From contig JAUIKE010000090.1 of NCBI GenBank assembly GCA_030430845.1, positions 1-33,506 on the forward strand: DNA of 33,506 nucleotides. Direction: 5' to 3'. Positions 17,555 to 26,051 of this stretch are shown in pieces (the stretch's first letter is position 1; every line of letters starts with the position of its first letter). The notes beneath the pieces were generated by a model, which saw only the letters and a program-made list of their open reading frames with translations, was not told the DNA's origin and made no database searches. The stretch is from Bacteroidia bacterium. GTDB lineage: Bacteria > Bacteroidota > Bacteroidia > Chitinophagales > Saprospiraceae. The position numbers and the translations under genes are program-made.

Positions 17555-17585
17555 CAAAGGTAAGACTTTTAATTTGGAAAAAAAA
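17555..17585 (-). promoter_or_regulatory. Candidate rpsA promoter
   Basis: TACCTTTG on the minus strand (plus 17555-17562) fits the -7 consensus. A T-rich TTTT lies about 19 bp upstream at the -33 position. The box is 63 bp before the chosen rpsA ATG. Confidence 0.5.
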
Positions 17586-17718
17586 CATTATTCTTTAAAA
17601 TAAGTATAGCCGGAAGTCATTGAAAAACAGGAAAATGAGAAAATTACCAGTCTCCTGTTAAGTAAAAAAGTTAAAATTTGTATTTTGGAGCGAGTACGCA
17701 GGGTCGAGTTTTTTTAGG

Positions 17719-17752
17719 GAGCTGGTTTTGCCCGCTCGGGCAAAACCAGCTC
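17719..17752. repeat. Perfect 16 bp-arm hairpin upstream of fadD
   Basis: Arms 17719-17734 (GAGCTGGTTTTGCCCG) and 17737-17752 are exact reverse complements around a 2-nt spacer. No T-run follows on either strand, so it is not a standard terminator. It lies in the 315 bp gap between rpsA and fadD, 54 bp before the fadD ATG. The rest of that gap holds the rpsA promoter and AT-rich sequence with no gene. Confidence 0.8.
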
Positions 17753-17806
17753 TTTAAAGGAAGATTATTTGGCCTGGAAGCATTAACTGAAATAAAAAAA
17801 TATCAA

Positions 17807-19480
17807 ATGAGTGAGGAAAGACCATGGTTAAAAATGTATCCTCCGGGAGTATCGGCGAATATTAATCCAGACACATATCCTAATCTTTTATCGCTTTTCG
17901 ATGAGACTTTTAAAAAGTATCGCAGCAAAAAAGCGTTCACCTGTATGGGCAAAACCCTGACTTTTGCTCAGATAGATAAGATGTCCAATAATTTTGCCGC
18001 CTATCTTCAATCCAGAGGCCTGGAGCCCAATGACAAGATAGCCATTATGATGCCCAATCTGTTACAATACCCGATCGCTTTGTTCGGAGCACTGAGGGCC
18101 GGCCTGATCATTGTCAATACCAATCCTTTGTACACTCCCAGGGAGATGCTGCATCAGTTCAAAGACTCTGAGGTTAAAGCCATCGTTATTGCGGAGAACT
18201 TTGCAGCCAACTTGGAAAAGATCCTGGATGAAACCAATATCAAAACCATCATTACGACCTCCATTGGAGAATTGCTCGGTTTTCCCAAAAGATACGTCGT
18301 TAATTTCGTTGTGCGGCGCCTCAAAAAAATGGTTCCTAAATACGATTTGCCGAACACCGTGAACTTCCTCAACGCACTAAAACAGGGCCGTCAGTTTAAC
18401 CTCAAACCCCATGAAAGTAAACCGGAGGATGTCATCATCCATCAATACACGGGAGGCACTACGGGGGTATCTAAAGGAGCAATGTTGACGAATCGTAATT
18501 TAGTGGCAAATATGTTGCAGATCAGAGCCTGGATGTTTCCTTTCCTGGAAGAAGCCGAGGAAGTTGCCCTTTGTCCACTACCGATGTACCATATTTTTGC
18601 CTTTACCGTAAATTGCCTGGCCTTTATGAGTTTTGGCACCCTGAACGTGTTGGTCACTAACGCCCGGGACATCGACTCGGTCGTAAAAGCGATGAATAGT
18701 AACAAGGTATCGGTTATTACTGGTGTCAATACACTATTCAATGCCCTGTTGAACAATCAGGATTTTCAGCAATCTGACTTTTCAAAACTAAAGGCAACTG
18801 TAGGCGGAGGTATGGCCGTCCAGCGGCCAGTCGCAGAAAAATGGGAGTCACTGACCGGTACCCCACTTACTGAAGGCTACGGCATGACAGAAGCCTCTCC
18901 GGTGGTAACCGTCAACCCTATTGATGGGACCGGCCGCATTGGTACAATTGGATTGCCGATCCCCTCCACTGATATTCGGGTGGTGGATGAGCAGAGTAAT
19001 GTTCTTCCCGCAGGAGGTGTAGGTGAGATCCAGGTTAAAGGACCTCAAGTCATGAAGGGGTATTACAACAAACCCAGCGAAACACAGAAAACAATTATTG
19101 ACGGAGGCTGGTTGTGCACGGGGGATATCGGCCGTATGCACGAAGATGGCTTTTTCGAGATCGTCGACCGAAAGAAGGATATGATATTGGTATCAGGCTT
19201 CAATGTTTTTCCAAATGAGATCGAAGAAGTCATTGCAGGGCACCCAAAAGTAATGGAAGTAGCTGCTATCGGTGTTGCGGACAAAAAGTCGGGAGAAGTA
19301 GTTAAAGTATTTATTGTTAAAAAAGATGCTTCTCTGACTAAAAATGAAGTGCTTCAGTATTGTAAAGAGAACCTAACAGGATATAAAGTTCCAAAGCAAG
19401 TCGAATTCAGAGAGGAATTGCCCAAAACCAATGTGGGCAAGATCCTGAGGAGAGCCTTACGGGAAGAAGAGCCTGCATAA
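17807..19480 (+). CDS. fadD: Long-chain fatty-acid-CoA ligase
   Basis: This 557-residue AMP-forming enzyme activates fatty acids to acyl-CoA. Motifs are the P-loop YTGGTTGVSKGAMLTNRNL, EGYGMTEASPVV, GWLCTGDIGRMHEDGF, the linker DRKKDMILVSGFNVFPNEIE and the C-terminal catalytic-lysine region PKTNVGKILRR. I chose the ATG at 17807 (MSEERPWLKMYPPG). The open frame extends upstream to 17678, but that part reads through the perfect hairpin at 17719-17752 and has no family similarity. The last codons and the stop lie inside a 35 bp inverted repeat shared with the convergent gene. Confidence 0.94.
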   Translation: MSEERPWLKMYPPGVSANINPDTYPNLLSLFDETFKKYRSKKAFTCMGKTLTFAQIDKMSNNFAAYLQSRGLEPNDKIAIMMPNLLQYPIALFGALRAGLIIVNTNPLYTPREMLHQFKDSEVKAIVIAENFAANLEKILDETNIKTIITTSIGELLGFPKRYVVNFVVRRLKKMVPKYDLPNTVNFLNALKQGRQFNLKPHESKPEDVIIHQYTGGTTGVSKGAMLTNRNLVANMLQIRAWMFPFLEEAEEVALCPLPMYHIFAFTVNCLAFMSFGTLNVLVTNARDIDSVVKAMNSNKVSVITGVNTLFNALLNNQDFQQSDFSKLKATVGGGMAVQRPVAEKWESLTGTPLTEGYGMTEASPVVTVNPIDGTGRIGTIGLPIPSTDIRVVDEQSNVLPAGGVGEIQVKGPQVMKGYYNKPSETQKTIIDGGWLCTGDIGRMHEDGFFEIVDRKKDMILVSGFNVFPNEIEEVIAGHPKVMEVAAIGVADKKSGEVVKVFIVKKDASLTKNEVLQYCKENLTGYKVPKQVEFREELPKTNVGKILRRALREEEPA

Positions 19481-19612
19481 TTAAACATGAATCATCCCGA
19501 ATTTTCGAAAGGTCCCAATAAACTGATGCTATCCCGATTTTCAATCGGGATAGCATCTGTTTTTGGTCATCAGCTAAAAAATTCGGGATGTCTCATGTTT
19601 AATTATGCAGGC
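19471..19612. repeat. Nested inverted repeat / bidirectional terminator between convergent genes
   Basis: Outer arms 19471-19505 and 19578-19612 are inverted copies with 33 of 35 positions identical. Each arm contains the stop codon of one of the two convergent genes. Inside is a perfect 15 bp hairpin, 19525-19539 and 19543-19557, with loop TTC, followed by TGTTTTTGG on the plus strand. The inner hairpin probably ends transcription from both sides. The outer arms are much longer than a terminator needs. Confidence 0.8.
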
Positions 19613-20066
19613 AATCAATGATAGTCTTCAACAACACAAAAAGAGGCTCTCGCCCTTCTTTGGTAACCGGAGTATCCTGATCGTCGATCAAAGAATCTTC
19701 TACGAAAGCTAGCAGATCTTCCTGTGGATACTGATCGAAAAAAACGTCCATTCTTTCCTTGAATCGGCGAGCCGTTACATTTTGGAGTTTCTCCCAGTTC
19801 GCTTCCTCGGCCTCCATAAAAACCTTTTCACTTATTGATGGTAAGTCCGGCCGAACTTTCCGGGCCGTTCTGAAAATAACCAGGGCCAAAAACAAGGCAT
19901 ACTCTTTTTCTGCTTTCGTGAAGGCCTCGAAGTCTTCCGAAAAGAAATATTCAAAAATAACCGCTTGTTCCTGCTGGAAGGCCTCGAGGTTTTTTAATCG
20001 CAAATCTTCCGAGCCGCCAAGGTCAGTGGCCGCCGCATCGATCATATCTTCTGTAACAAATGTCAT
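19599..20066 (-). CDS. Conserved-looking unknown protein
   Basis: I do not recognise this 155-residue protein. It is acidic and mostly helical by composition, rich in Glu, Phe and Ala, with no signal peptide or membrane segment, so it is probably cytoplasmic. Its start overlaps the stop of the upstream PD40/OmpA gene by 4 bp (ATGA), implying translational coupling. The C-terminal residues DCLHN and the stop lie in the right arm of the inverted repeat shared with fadD, so this end may have been altered by that repeat. Confidence 0.75.
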   Translation of the reverse strand: MTFVTEDMIDAAATDLGGSEDLRLKNLEAFQQEQAVIFEYFFSEDFEAFTKAEKEYALFLALVIFRTARKVRPDLPSISEKVFMEAEEANWEKLQNVTARRFKERMDVFFDQYPQEDLLAFVEDSLIDDQDTPVTKEGREPLFVLLKTIIDCLHN

Positions 20067-22519
20067 TCTATTATTTTTATCACTACAATATTATTGCGCC
20101 AGGGGTACTTGTAAGCTACAATCTCTTTTTTCCCATATCCTTTCCTGATCAGGCGTTCCGGTGAAACACCCCGGTCCGCAATGAAATTAAACAGCATATC
20201 GGCTCTTCGGGTACATAGCTCCTGTGCACTTGAATGTAACATACTGCCGTAGGAATATACTCCGATTTCTACAACAAGCTCCGGATGTTGTTGAAGAAAT
20301 TGTACGAGTCGGCTAACTTCAGGTTCTGATTCCGGAGAGATCCTGGGAAGATTAGGTTCGAAAACTATGCCGGGAAAAGCAATTGAACGGCCTTCTTGTA
20401 AGGGAAAAGCCTCAAAGTCATGCTCCTGAACGAGCGGGCCCGAAGCATGATTATAGGAGTCCGGCTCAAGCTTAGCTCCCTCTCCTTCTTTTACAGCCGG
20501 CAATTTTTTCTCAATGGCTATCTGCATGCTGATAGATGCCTGAATATCCTGATCAAGCAAGAATTCCTGACGCTGCTGTGCGCTTAATAAAATCATCTCA
20601 TCTAACAGTTTCCCTACATGAGCTTTCAGTAAGCTAGGTAAATATTCATAAAAAGTAGCTTGTAATAAAGTAACGACTTCTTCCTGGATGTCTCTTTGCC
20701 AGGGATATGGAAGAGCTAAAACGTGCTGAGGGAGTTCTTCCCCCAAGTGATCTGCTGTAATTTTCTTTATTTCTTCCGAAAGTCCATATTTAGATAAGTG
20801 ATCACTCACTCTGGAATCTAATTGATTGTTCATACCCGCAAGCCTGTTCTCCAGATATTGTTCTTCCAGCAGATTCCAATTGCCAAGGAGGGCATCCGAC
20901 AACCATTCCTGATAGAGATCCTGAAGCAATCGGTCAAAAGGGATAACAGAAAACCCTTTCTCCGTCAGAACAGGAGCTTCGACCTGGCCTTCCTTATTTT
21001 GGACTCTGCTACTCAATTGCCGGCGAAGTCGTTCTTTTTGCTTCCTGAAATGGTCGTCCTTTTTAACTACTTCATACGTTGGCTGCTTCTTATCAGTCAA
21101 TTGGCGGGAGGTGGTATCAACAACAGCAGGGCCCTTATCGCTGAGTTGCTGATACTTTGCCTTAAGGAGATTGAGCTGTTCTTGCTGGGAAGCTCGCCAT
21201 TCAGTTTGATTCAGGGAATGCATAAGCTGGAGCTTCAGCTCATCCAGTTGCTGGCGGAAATTAGCCTTTCTTTCCTGAATATTAGTAAGAAGCTGAACTC
21301 TGCTGTTTTTCAGTTGCTGAATATGCGTCTCTCGTTCCTGGTAATCTTTATTTTGCTGAAGAGTGTACCAGTGTACGGCAGTAGGCTTGTCAAAGAAATC
21401 TTTTTGGAAAAAAGGGAGACTCTCTGCAAAGGTGCCCCTGGGCCTTGGTTGGTAGAACAAATAAGCTCCTTTAGGAGGTAAAATAGCGATGTACTTATCC
21501 CCAGCCCGCTGAATAACCGGAGGTGCTACCCGGGGCACAGACTGAACCTTTAAAGGAGCGTTCCAGTTGGTACCTGCCTGCAAAACCTTTCCATGCACAA
21601 TGTGACGAGTATTGGGTCGCAGCTCATTATCCAGTATGTAAGAAAAAATATCTTCAGCGCCTTCTTTGGTTTTTCTGCTGAAAAAAAACTCATCGCCGAT
21701 AACCGACATGGCAGGATGTTGTTCATCTGCCGAAGTATTAACAGCCGGCCCCAGGTTAATTGGAGTCGACCACTGCAGCCATGAATCATCCTGGCGCCTG
21801 CTAAGGTACAAATCATACCCACCCATGCCATCCCGGCCATTGCTGGCGAAGTAAAGACTTTCATTGTCTGCCGCCAAAAATACGGAGCACTCGTTCTCAT
21901 CGGAGTTAATACCGGGGCCGAGATTGAACGGAAACCCCCACTGGCCATTCGTGCTTTTTATGCTGACATAGATGTCCAATCGGCCACAGCCATCCGGAGT
22001 TTCTGCCAAAAAAAGAAAAACCTGCTGATCAAAGCTCATCTGGCAGCTTTTTATCTGGCTTATGGGAAAGCTACCATCCCGGAGCCAGGATATCTCCAGA
22101 GGGACAGGCATTTTCCACATTCGACCCTGAGCCGAAGCATATTGGTAATCGAAGCCTTGGTTAGCTCTTTCTCTGGCAATTAACAACTGATTTTGTAAAG
22201 GAGACAGAGACATAGGTACGCTGTGCCCCTCGTCATTCAATGGCCGGCCTACGTTCACTGGAGGGCTCCAGGAGAAATCAGGCTCCCGACGGGAATACCA
22301 AATATCTGTACGATTGGATAAACCTAAATTGTCGGGGGCCTTATCTTTTGCAAAATACATGAGCTGCCCGTCCCAGGATAAAACAGGCGCATATTCGGGA
22401 AAAGGCGAATTAAAAGACAGGCGAACCGCCTGAGAAGTTTGCTCATTCGAATTCGTAATTTGGCCAAAGACAGAAGGCCCAAGCAGCAATATTAGGCAAA
22501 CAATTGTGAAAAATCTCAT
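20063..22519 (-). CDS. PD40-repeat protein with a degenerate OmpA-like C-terminus
   Basis: This 818-residue protein has a signal peptide (MRFFTIVCLILLLGPSVFGQ). WD40-like/PD40 repeats follow to about residue 300, for example YAPVLSWDGQLMYFAKD and LYFASNGRDGMGGYDLYLSRR. A charged coiled-coil region rich in Gln/Glu/Lys lies at about 390-520, then a helical part, then an OmpA-like domain in the last ~110 residues. In normal OmpA domains a TD pair and an Asn help bind peptidoglycan. Here the matching stretch reads VYSYGSMLHSSAQELCTRRA, so the Arg is kept but the Asp and Asn are not. It is probably periplasmic or outer-membrane linked. Its role is unknown. Confidence 0.82.
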   Translation of the reverse strand: MRFFTIVCLILLLGPSVFGQITNSNEQTSQAVRLSFNSPFPEYAPVLSWDGQLMYFAKDKAPDNLGLSNRTDIWYSRREPDFSWSPPVNVGRPLNDEGHSVPMSLSPLQNQLLIARERANQGFDYQYASAQGRMWKMPVPLEISWLRDGSFPISQIKSCQMSFDQQVFLFLAETPDGCGRLDIYVSIKSTNGQWGFPFNLGPGINSDENECSVFLAADNESLYFASNGRDGMGGYDLYLSRRQDDSWLQWSTPINLGPAVNTSADEQHPAMSVIGDEFFFSRKTKEGAEDIFSYILDNELRPNTRHIVHGKVLQAGTNWNAPLKVQSVPRVAPPVIQRAGDKYIAILPPKGAYLFYQPRPRGTFAESLPFFQKDFFDKPTAVHWYTLQQNKDYQERETHIQQLKNSRVQLLTNIQERKANFRQQLDELKLQLMHSLNQTEWRASQQEQLNLLKAKYQQLSDKGPAVVDTTSRQLTDKKQPTYEVVKKDDHFRKQKERLRRQLSSRVQNKEGQVEAPVLTEKGFSVIPFDRLLQDLYQEWLSDALLGNWNLLEEQYLENRLAGMNNQLDSRVSDHLSKYGLSEEIKKITADHLGEELPQHVLALPYPWQRDIQEEVVTLLQATFYEYLPSLLKAHVGKLLDEMILLSAQQRQEFLLDQDIQASISMQIAIEKKLPAVKEGEGAKLEPDSYNHASGPLVQEHDFEAFPLQEGRSIAFPGIVFEPNLPRISPESEPEVSRLVQFLQQHPELVVEIGVYSYGSMLHSSAQELCTRRADMLFNFIADRGVSPERLIRKGYGKKEIVAYKYPWRNNIVVIKIIE

Positions 22520-22544
22520 GTATCCCCCGTGTAGTTTTCTCTTG

Positions 22545-22552
22545 CAAAAATA
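22545..22552 (-). promoter_or_regulatory. Candidate -7 box for the PD40/OmpA gene
   Basis: Minus-strand TATTTTTG (plus 22545-22552) matches TAnnTTTG and lies 25 bp before the ATG at 22519. The -33 region would fall inside the 3' end of the upstream oxidoreductase gene. Confidence 0.4.
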
Positions 22553-22557
22553 GGCCT

Positions 22558-23658
22558 TTAAACTTCAAATGTGACTTCAATTTCCTCCGAAGTAGGATGT
22601 GCCTGACAACTAAGGATGTATCCCTCAGCTATTTCGTCATCATCCAGGGCGTAACAAGCCTCCATCTTGACGCTGCCTTTCAGCACCTTGGCCATACAGG
22701 TTGAACAGGCCCCTGCCGTACAGGAATAGGGAGCGTCATACTTCAAATCCAGTAATGTATCCAGTATGGTTTTATTGGGCGGCACGCTCAGCGTATGCGT
22801 CTCCCCGTCGAGATGTACGGTTAATTGAGCCCCTTCCACACCTTTTACAGTAGATTTGGCTTTGTCAGAAGCATTTACAAATCGTTCTGCATGAATGTGG
22901 TCCTTATCAACCTGAAGTTCATCCAAAGCTTTTTCAACGGCATCAATCATAGACCCCGGGCCGCAAATAAAGTATTCGGCCTGTTGGAAAGGATTCTTGT
23001 TTTTTTCAATAAAACTTTCAACCGCCTTTTTATTGATTCGCCCTACCGGCCCCGTCCAGGAAATCTTTCCTTTTGAAAACATACCCGACAGGCCTTTTGA
23101 TTTTTCCCGCAAGGGCTGGGAAAGGGTAAATTCCACCTTTAATTGCCCTTCGTATTTCTTCTCTAACTGCTGCAGGCTTTCTTTGAAAATAATTGAATTT
23201 TCATTCCGGTTTCCATACAACAAGAAGATCTTGCTTAAGGGTTCTTTTTCCAAAATGGTTTTCAGGATAGACATCAATGGGGTAATCCCACTTCCGGCAC
23301 CAAACAAATAGTACGCTTTTTTATTGGCTTCATCCAGCGGCGTAAAAAAGCGCCCGTCCGGAGTCATCACGTCTATTTCGCTCCCTTCCTTCAATTGATC
23401 ATTGATAAAAGGCGACATTTTTCCACCTTTTACTTTTTTGACCGTAACAGAGATATCCGCATCCATAGGGCTGCTGCACATGGAATAAGCCCGTCGGACC
23501 TCCGAACCGCTCATTTGCATTTTTAAAGTCAGGTACTGTCCCTGTGTATACGCAAAATCTTCTTTAAGATGGTCAGGGATGTCAAAGGTTACGGTTACAG
23601 CATCCGGAGTTTCTCTTGTAATCTTTTTCACTTTGAGTGAATGAAAATCTTTACTCAT
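22558..23658 (-). CDS. FAD/NAD(P)H:2Fe-2S oxidoreductase (PaaE/ferredoxin reductase type)
   Basis: This 366-residue electron-transfer protein has an N-terminal FAD-binding barrel with RAYSMCSSP, an NAD(P)-binding domain with GAGSGITPLMSI and FICGPGSMI, and a C-terminal plant-type 2Fe-2S domain. The cluster ligands are in CTAGACSTC plus a later Cys in YILSCQAHP. The order matches PaaE, the reductase of phenylacetyl-CoA epoxidase, and related oxygenase reductases. No paaABCD genes are nearby, so the partner is unknown. It may supply electrons to a desaturase or hydroxylase elsewhere. It starts 57 bp after lysE and is probably cotranscribed. Confidence 0.9.
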   Translation of the reverse strand: MSKDFHSLKVKKITRETPDAVTVTFDIPDHLKEDFAYTQGQYLTLKMQMSGSEVRRAYSMCSSPMDADISVTVKKVKGGKMSPFINDQLKEGSEIDVMTPDGRFFTPLDEANKKAYYLFGAGSGITPLMSILKTILEKEPLSKIFLLYGNRNENSIIFKESLQQLEKKYEGQLKVEFTLSQPLREKSKGLSGMFSKGKISWTGPVGRINKKAVESFIEKNKNPFQQAEYFICGPGSMIDAVEKALDELQVDKDHIHAERFVNASDKAKSTVKGVEGAQLTVHLDGETHTLSVPPNKTILDTLLDLKYDAPYSCTAGACSTCMAKVLKGSVKMEACYALDDDEIAEGYILSCQAHPTSEEIEVTFEV

Positions 23659-23715
23659 GTTGTGTTGTATTTGTATTCAGCCAGGTGTCGAGTCCTGTAT
23701 GCGATTCGTTGCTCA

Positions 23716-24354
23716 TTAGCCGGGTTGTTGCACCAAAACTCTTATGATCAAAACGACACCAAAAATAATGAGGGCAATGCCCGTTACTTTTCTAACCCAT
23801 ATCAAATGAATGGGTTTAAGGATTTTTCTAATTTTTTTAGCCATTAATATTTTCAGCAGGTCTGTCAAAATGACGACGCCAATGATCCCTGCAAAGAACC
23901 AGGTGGCATCATGGGTATCCAAATTCTGTTTAATAACAAAAGTGGTCATGATCCCAAACCAGAAAAAGACAGCGAATGGATTGAACCCATTGATCAGAAA
24001 TCCCTTCAACCAAAGAGAAAAATAAGAAGACCTACGTTGGGTTTCTTTGGAGGATAAATAAAGGTTTGTGGGTTGAATCAATAAGGTGCCCAGGCCGAAA
24101 GCGACCAAAATAACACCACCTATACTTCCAAAAACGACCGAGAAGTTTTCCCACTCTATTAATTTTCTAATCTGAGAGACCCCCCAATAGATCGCCAGCA
24201 TATACAAAAGGTCTCCCATCCAAATACCTAAGCCTACCGTTGCGCCGGCCCTGAAGCCTTGCTCCACACCAGTTTGTATGAGCGTAAAGAAGATAGGCCC
24301 CAATAAAAAACACAGGATAAATCCTACTTTGATTCCCTCAATTAAAAAGTTCAT
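23716..24354 (-). CDS. LysE-family amino-acid exporter
   Basis: This 212-residue membrane protein has five to six predicted helices. LysE/RhtB family features are the N-terminal GIKVGFILCFLLGPIFFTLI and GLGIWMGDLLYM, with another helix near FAVFFWFGIMTTFV. Such proteins export amino acids or similar small molecules across the inner membrane. I chose the ATG at 24354 (MNFLIEGIK), which overlaps the 3' end of the GH3-like gene by 17 bp; upstream codons in frame would lie deeper in that gene. The overlap suggests linked expression with the amido synthetase. Confidence 0.88.
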   Translation of the reverse strand: MNFLIEGIKVGFILCFLLGPIFFTLIQTGVEQGFRAGATVGLGIWMGDLLYMLAIYWGVSQIRKLIEWENFSVVFGSIGGVILVAFGLGTLLIQPTNLYLSSKETQRRSSYFSLWLKGFLINGFNPFAVFFWFGIMTTFVIKQNLDTHDATWFFAGIIGVVILTDLLKILMAKKIRKILKPIHLIWVRKVTGIALIIFGVVLIIRVLVQQPG

Positions 24355-25906
24355 TTGAATTAATCTCTTGTGTCGATAATTTGTCGCGAACAAATGCTTC
24401 CCATCTGGCAAAGCGTTCTGCTTTCATTACTCTAGGGAATTTATTTTGCCCGCCTAGTTTTCCATGTAATTTCTGATACAGATAAAAAATGGCTGTCGGT
24501 ATCAATTCAATTTGTATTTCTTGCAGTACAGAGCTACGTTCAGTTTTGTAATCGGCATTGACTTCCTGGAGTTTTTTATCCAAGATAGTCCTTAGCTTTT
24601 CAACATCAACCGGACGGTCGCAGCCTATATACCACTTATGGGTAAAAAATTTGCCGGACTCAATCGCCGATACCGTAAACTCGCGAACGCCTATACCCAA
24701 TTGCTCTTCGACGGCCTGGATTCCCTGATTCATATTATCGATGGAGAGGTGCTCCCCACATATGCTGAGGAAGTGCTTGGTTCGGCCGGTAATAATGATC
24801 TCTGAGCGGGCCTTGTCTGTGAACCGAACCGTGTCTCCAATCATATATCGCCAGGCACCGGCACAAGAGCTCAAAATAAGTGCATAATCTACCCCCTCTT
24901 CCACCAGATCGATCGACAAACTGGCGGGGTTTTCCCTGATCTGGCCCTCCGCATCAAAGTTTTCTTCATTAAAAGGAACAAACTCGTAAAAAATACCATT
25001 GCCTAACAATAATTTCATGGCCCTGGTTTCCGGGCGGTTTTGAAAAGCAATGAAACCTTCAGATGCCAGGTAGGAATCCATATAGATCAATGGCTTAGCA
25101 GTTAACTTCTCAAAGCCTTTTTTATAAGGTTCAAAGTGAATGCCGCCATGAACGAACACTTTAAGATTCGGCCAAATGTCATGAATCGTATCCACCTTAT
25201 GATACTCAATAATCCGTTCGATCATCAATTGAAGCCAGGAAGGAATACCGACAATAAAACCAATGTCCCACTCAGGGGCCTTTTTTACGATCTCGTCAAT
25301 GCGGGCATTCCAATCGTCGATGCGAGATATTTTTGTACCAGGCTTATAATAAGGTCTCAACCAAAAAGGAGGCTTACTTGCATTGATACCGCTCAGGTCT
25401 CCCATATAATATCCTCCCTGATGCTGAAGCGCAGAGGTACCTCCTAACATCAGCATGGGCTTGGTGAACAATTCAGGGTCGAGATCAAAATTGGTGAGGG
25501 CAAAAAACATCCGCAGCCCGGCCCGACGCATGGACTTAAGCATATCTTCCGTAATAGGTAAATGCTTGCTGGGAGCACCGGAAGTGCCGGAACTGAGAGC
25601 AAAGTATTTTACTTTTCCTTTCCAGCTGACGTTTTCGACATTATTGAGCGACATATGCCACCAGCGGTCGTGCATCTCATCGTAGGTGTGGATCGGCACT
25701 TTTTCCTGAAAATCCCGAATGATATTGTCTGATTTTAAGATGGACTTGAAATCATAATATTGTCCGAAGGCAGTCGGATGGGCCTTTTTCAGTAAGTTTT
25801 TTAAGGTCCTCCGTTGATGCTGTATGGGAGGAATATGCCGGACGGTCCTGTCTATTCTGGCGCCCAGCCGGAGCCCTCTTTTGATGATATTGCCGAATAT
25901 TGGCAT
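24338..25906 (-). CDS. GH3-family acyl-acid amido synthetase
   Basis: This 522-residue protein belongs to the GH3 branch of the ANL adenylating enzymes. The phosphate-binding motif is FALSSGTSGAPSKHLPIT near residue 105. Other family segments are DSYLASEGFIAFQ and CAGAWRYMIGDTVRF, the latter with the conserved Y-x-x-GD. In plants GH3 enzymes join auxin or jasmonate to amino acids by way of an acyl-AMP. Bacterial substrates are mostly unknown. A LysE exporter gene overlaps its end by 17 bp. A good -7 box lies 32 bp before the start. Confidence 0.9.
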   Translation of the reverse strand: MPIFGNIIKRGLRLGARIDRTVRHIPPIQHQRRTLKNLLKKAHPTAFGQYYDFKSILKSDNIIRDFQEKVPIHTYDEMHDRWWHMSLNNVENVSWKGKVKYFALSSGTSGAPSKHLPITEDMLKSMRRAGLRMFFALTNFDLDPELFTKPMLMLGGTSALQHQGGYYMGDLSGINASKPPFWLRPYYKPGTKISRIDDWNARIDEIVKKAPEWDIGFIVGIPSWLQLMIERIIEYHKVDTIHDIWPNLKVFVHGGIHFEPYKKGFEKLTAKPLIYMDSYLASEGFIAFQNRPETRAMKLLLGNGIFYEFVPFNEENFDAEGQIRENPASLSIDLVEEGVDYALILSSCAGAWRYMIGDTVRFTDKARSEIIITGRTKHFLSICGEHLSIDNMNQGIQAVEEQLGIGVREFTVSAIESGKFFTHKWYIGCDRPVDVEKLRTILDKKLQEVNADYKTERSSVLQEIQIELIPTAIFYLYQKLHGKLGGQNKFPRVMKAERFARWEAFVRDKLSTQEINSNELFN

Positions 25907-25938
25907 AGCCTGGTTTTTCTGGTTATTGTTTCAGTCCG

Positions 25939-25946
25939 CAAAGATA
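25939..25946 (-). promoter_or_regulatory. Candidate -7 box for the GH3-lysE operon
   Basis: Minus-strand TATCTTTG (plus 25939-25946) is a strong match to TAnnTTTG and lies 32 bp before the GH3 ATG. A TTGC at plus 25961-25965 (reading ATTGC on the minus strand) sits about 17 bp upstream as a possible -33 element. Confidence 0.5.
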
Positions 25947-25991
25947 CTAAATAATTCAAGTTGCAATGAAGCTCAACATTGAATCAGTTGT

Positions 25992-26043
25992 TTGCGCGGG
26001 CTTGTGTAAAAGTCCGCTGGTCCTTTCACACAAGCCCGCGCAA
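25992..26043. repeat. Perfect 16 bp-arm hairpin between yjbQ and the GH3 gene
   Basis: Arms 25992-26007 (TTGCGCGGGCTTGTGT) and 26028-26043 are exact reverse complements around a 20-nt loop. No T-run follows on the minus strand, although the position, 8 bp after yjbQ, would suit a terminator. Its left arm resembles sequence found upstream of yjbQ at 26498-26515. Confidence 0.75.
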
Positions 26044-26051
26044 TAACTAAT

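Noticed and set aside
17678..17806. N-terminal extension of the fadD frame
   Set aside because: It reads through a perfect palindrome and has no similarity to acyl-CoA synthetases. The ATG at 17807 gives a normal N-terminus.
22558..23658. Phenylacetate degradation operon suggested by the PaaE-like reductase
   Set aside because: None of the other paa genes are present, and similar reductases serve many oxygenases and desaturases.
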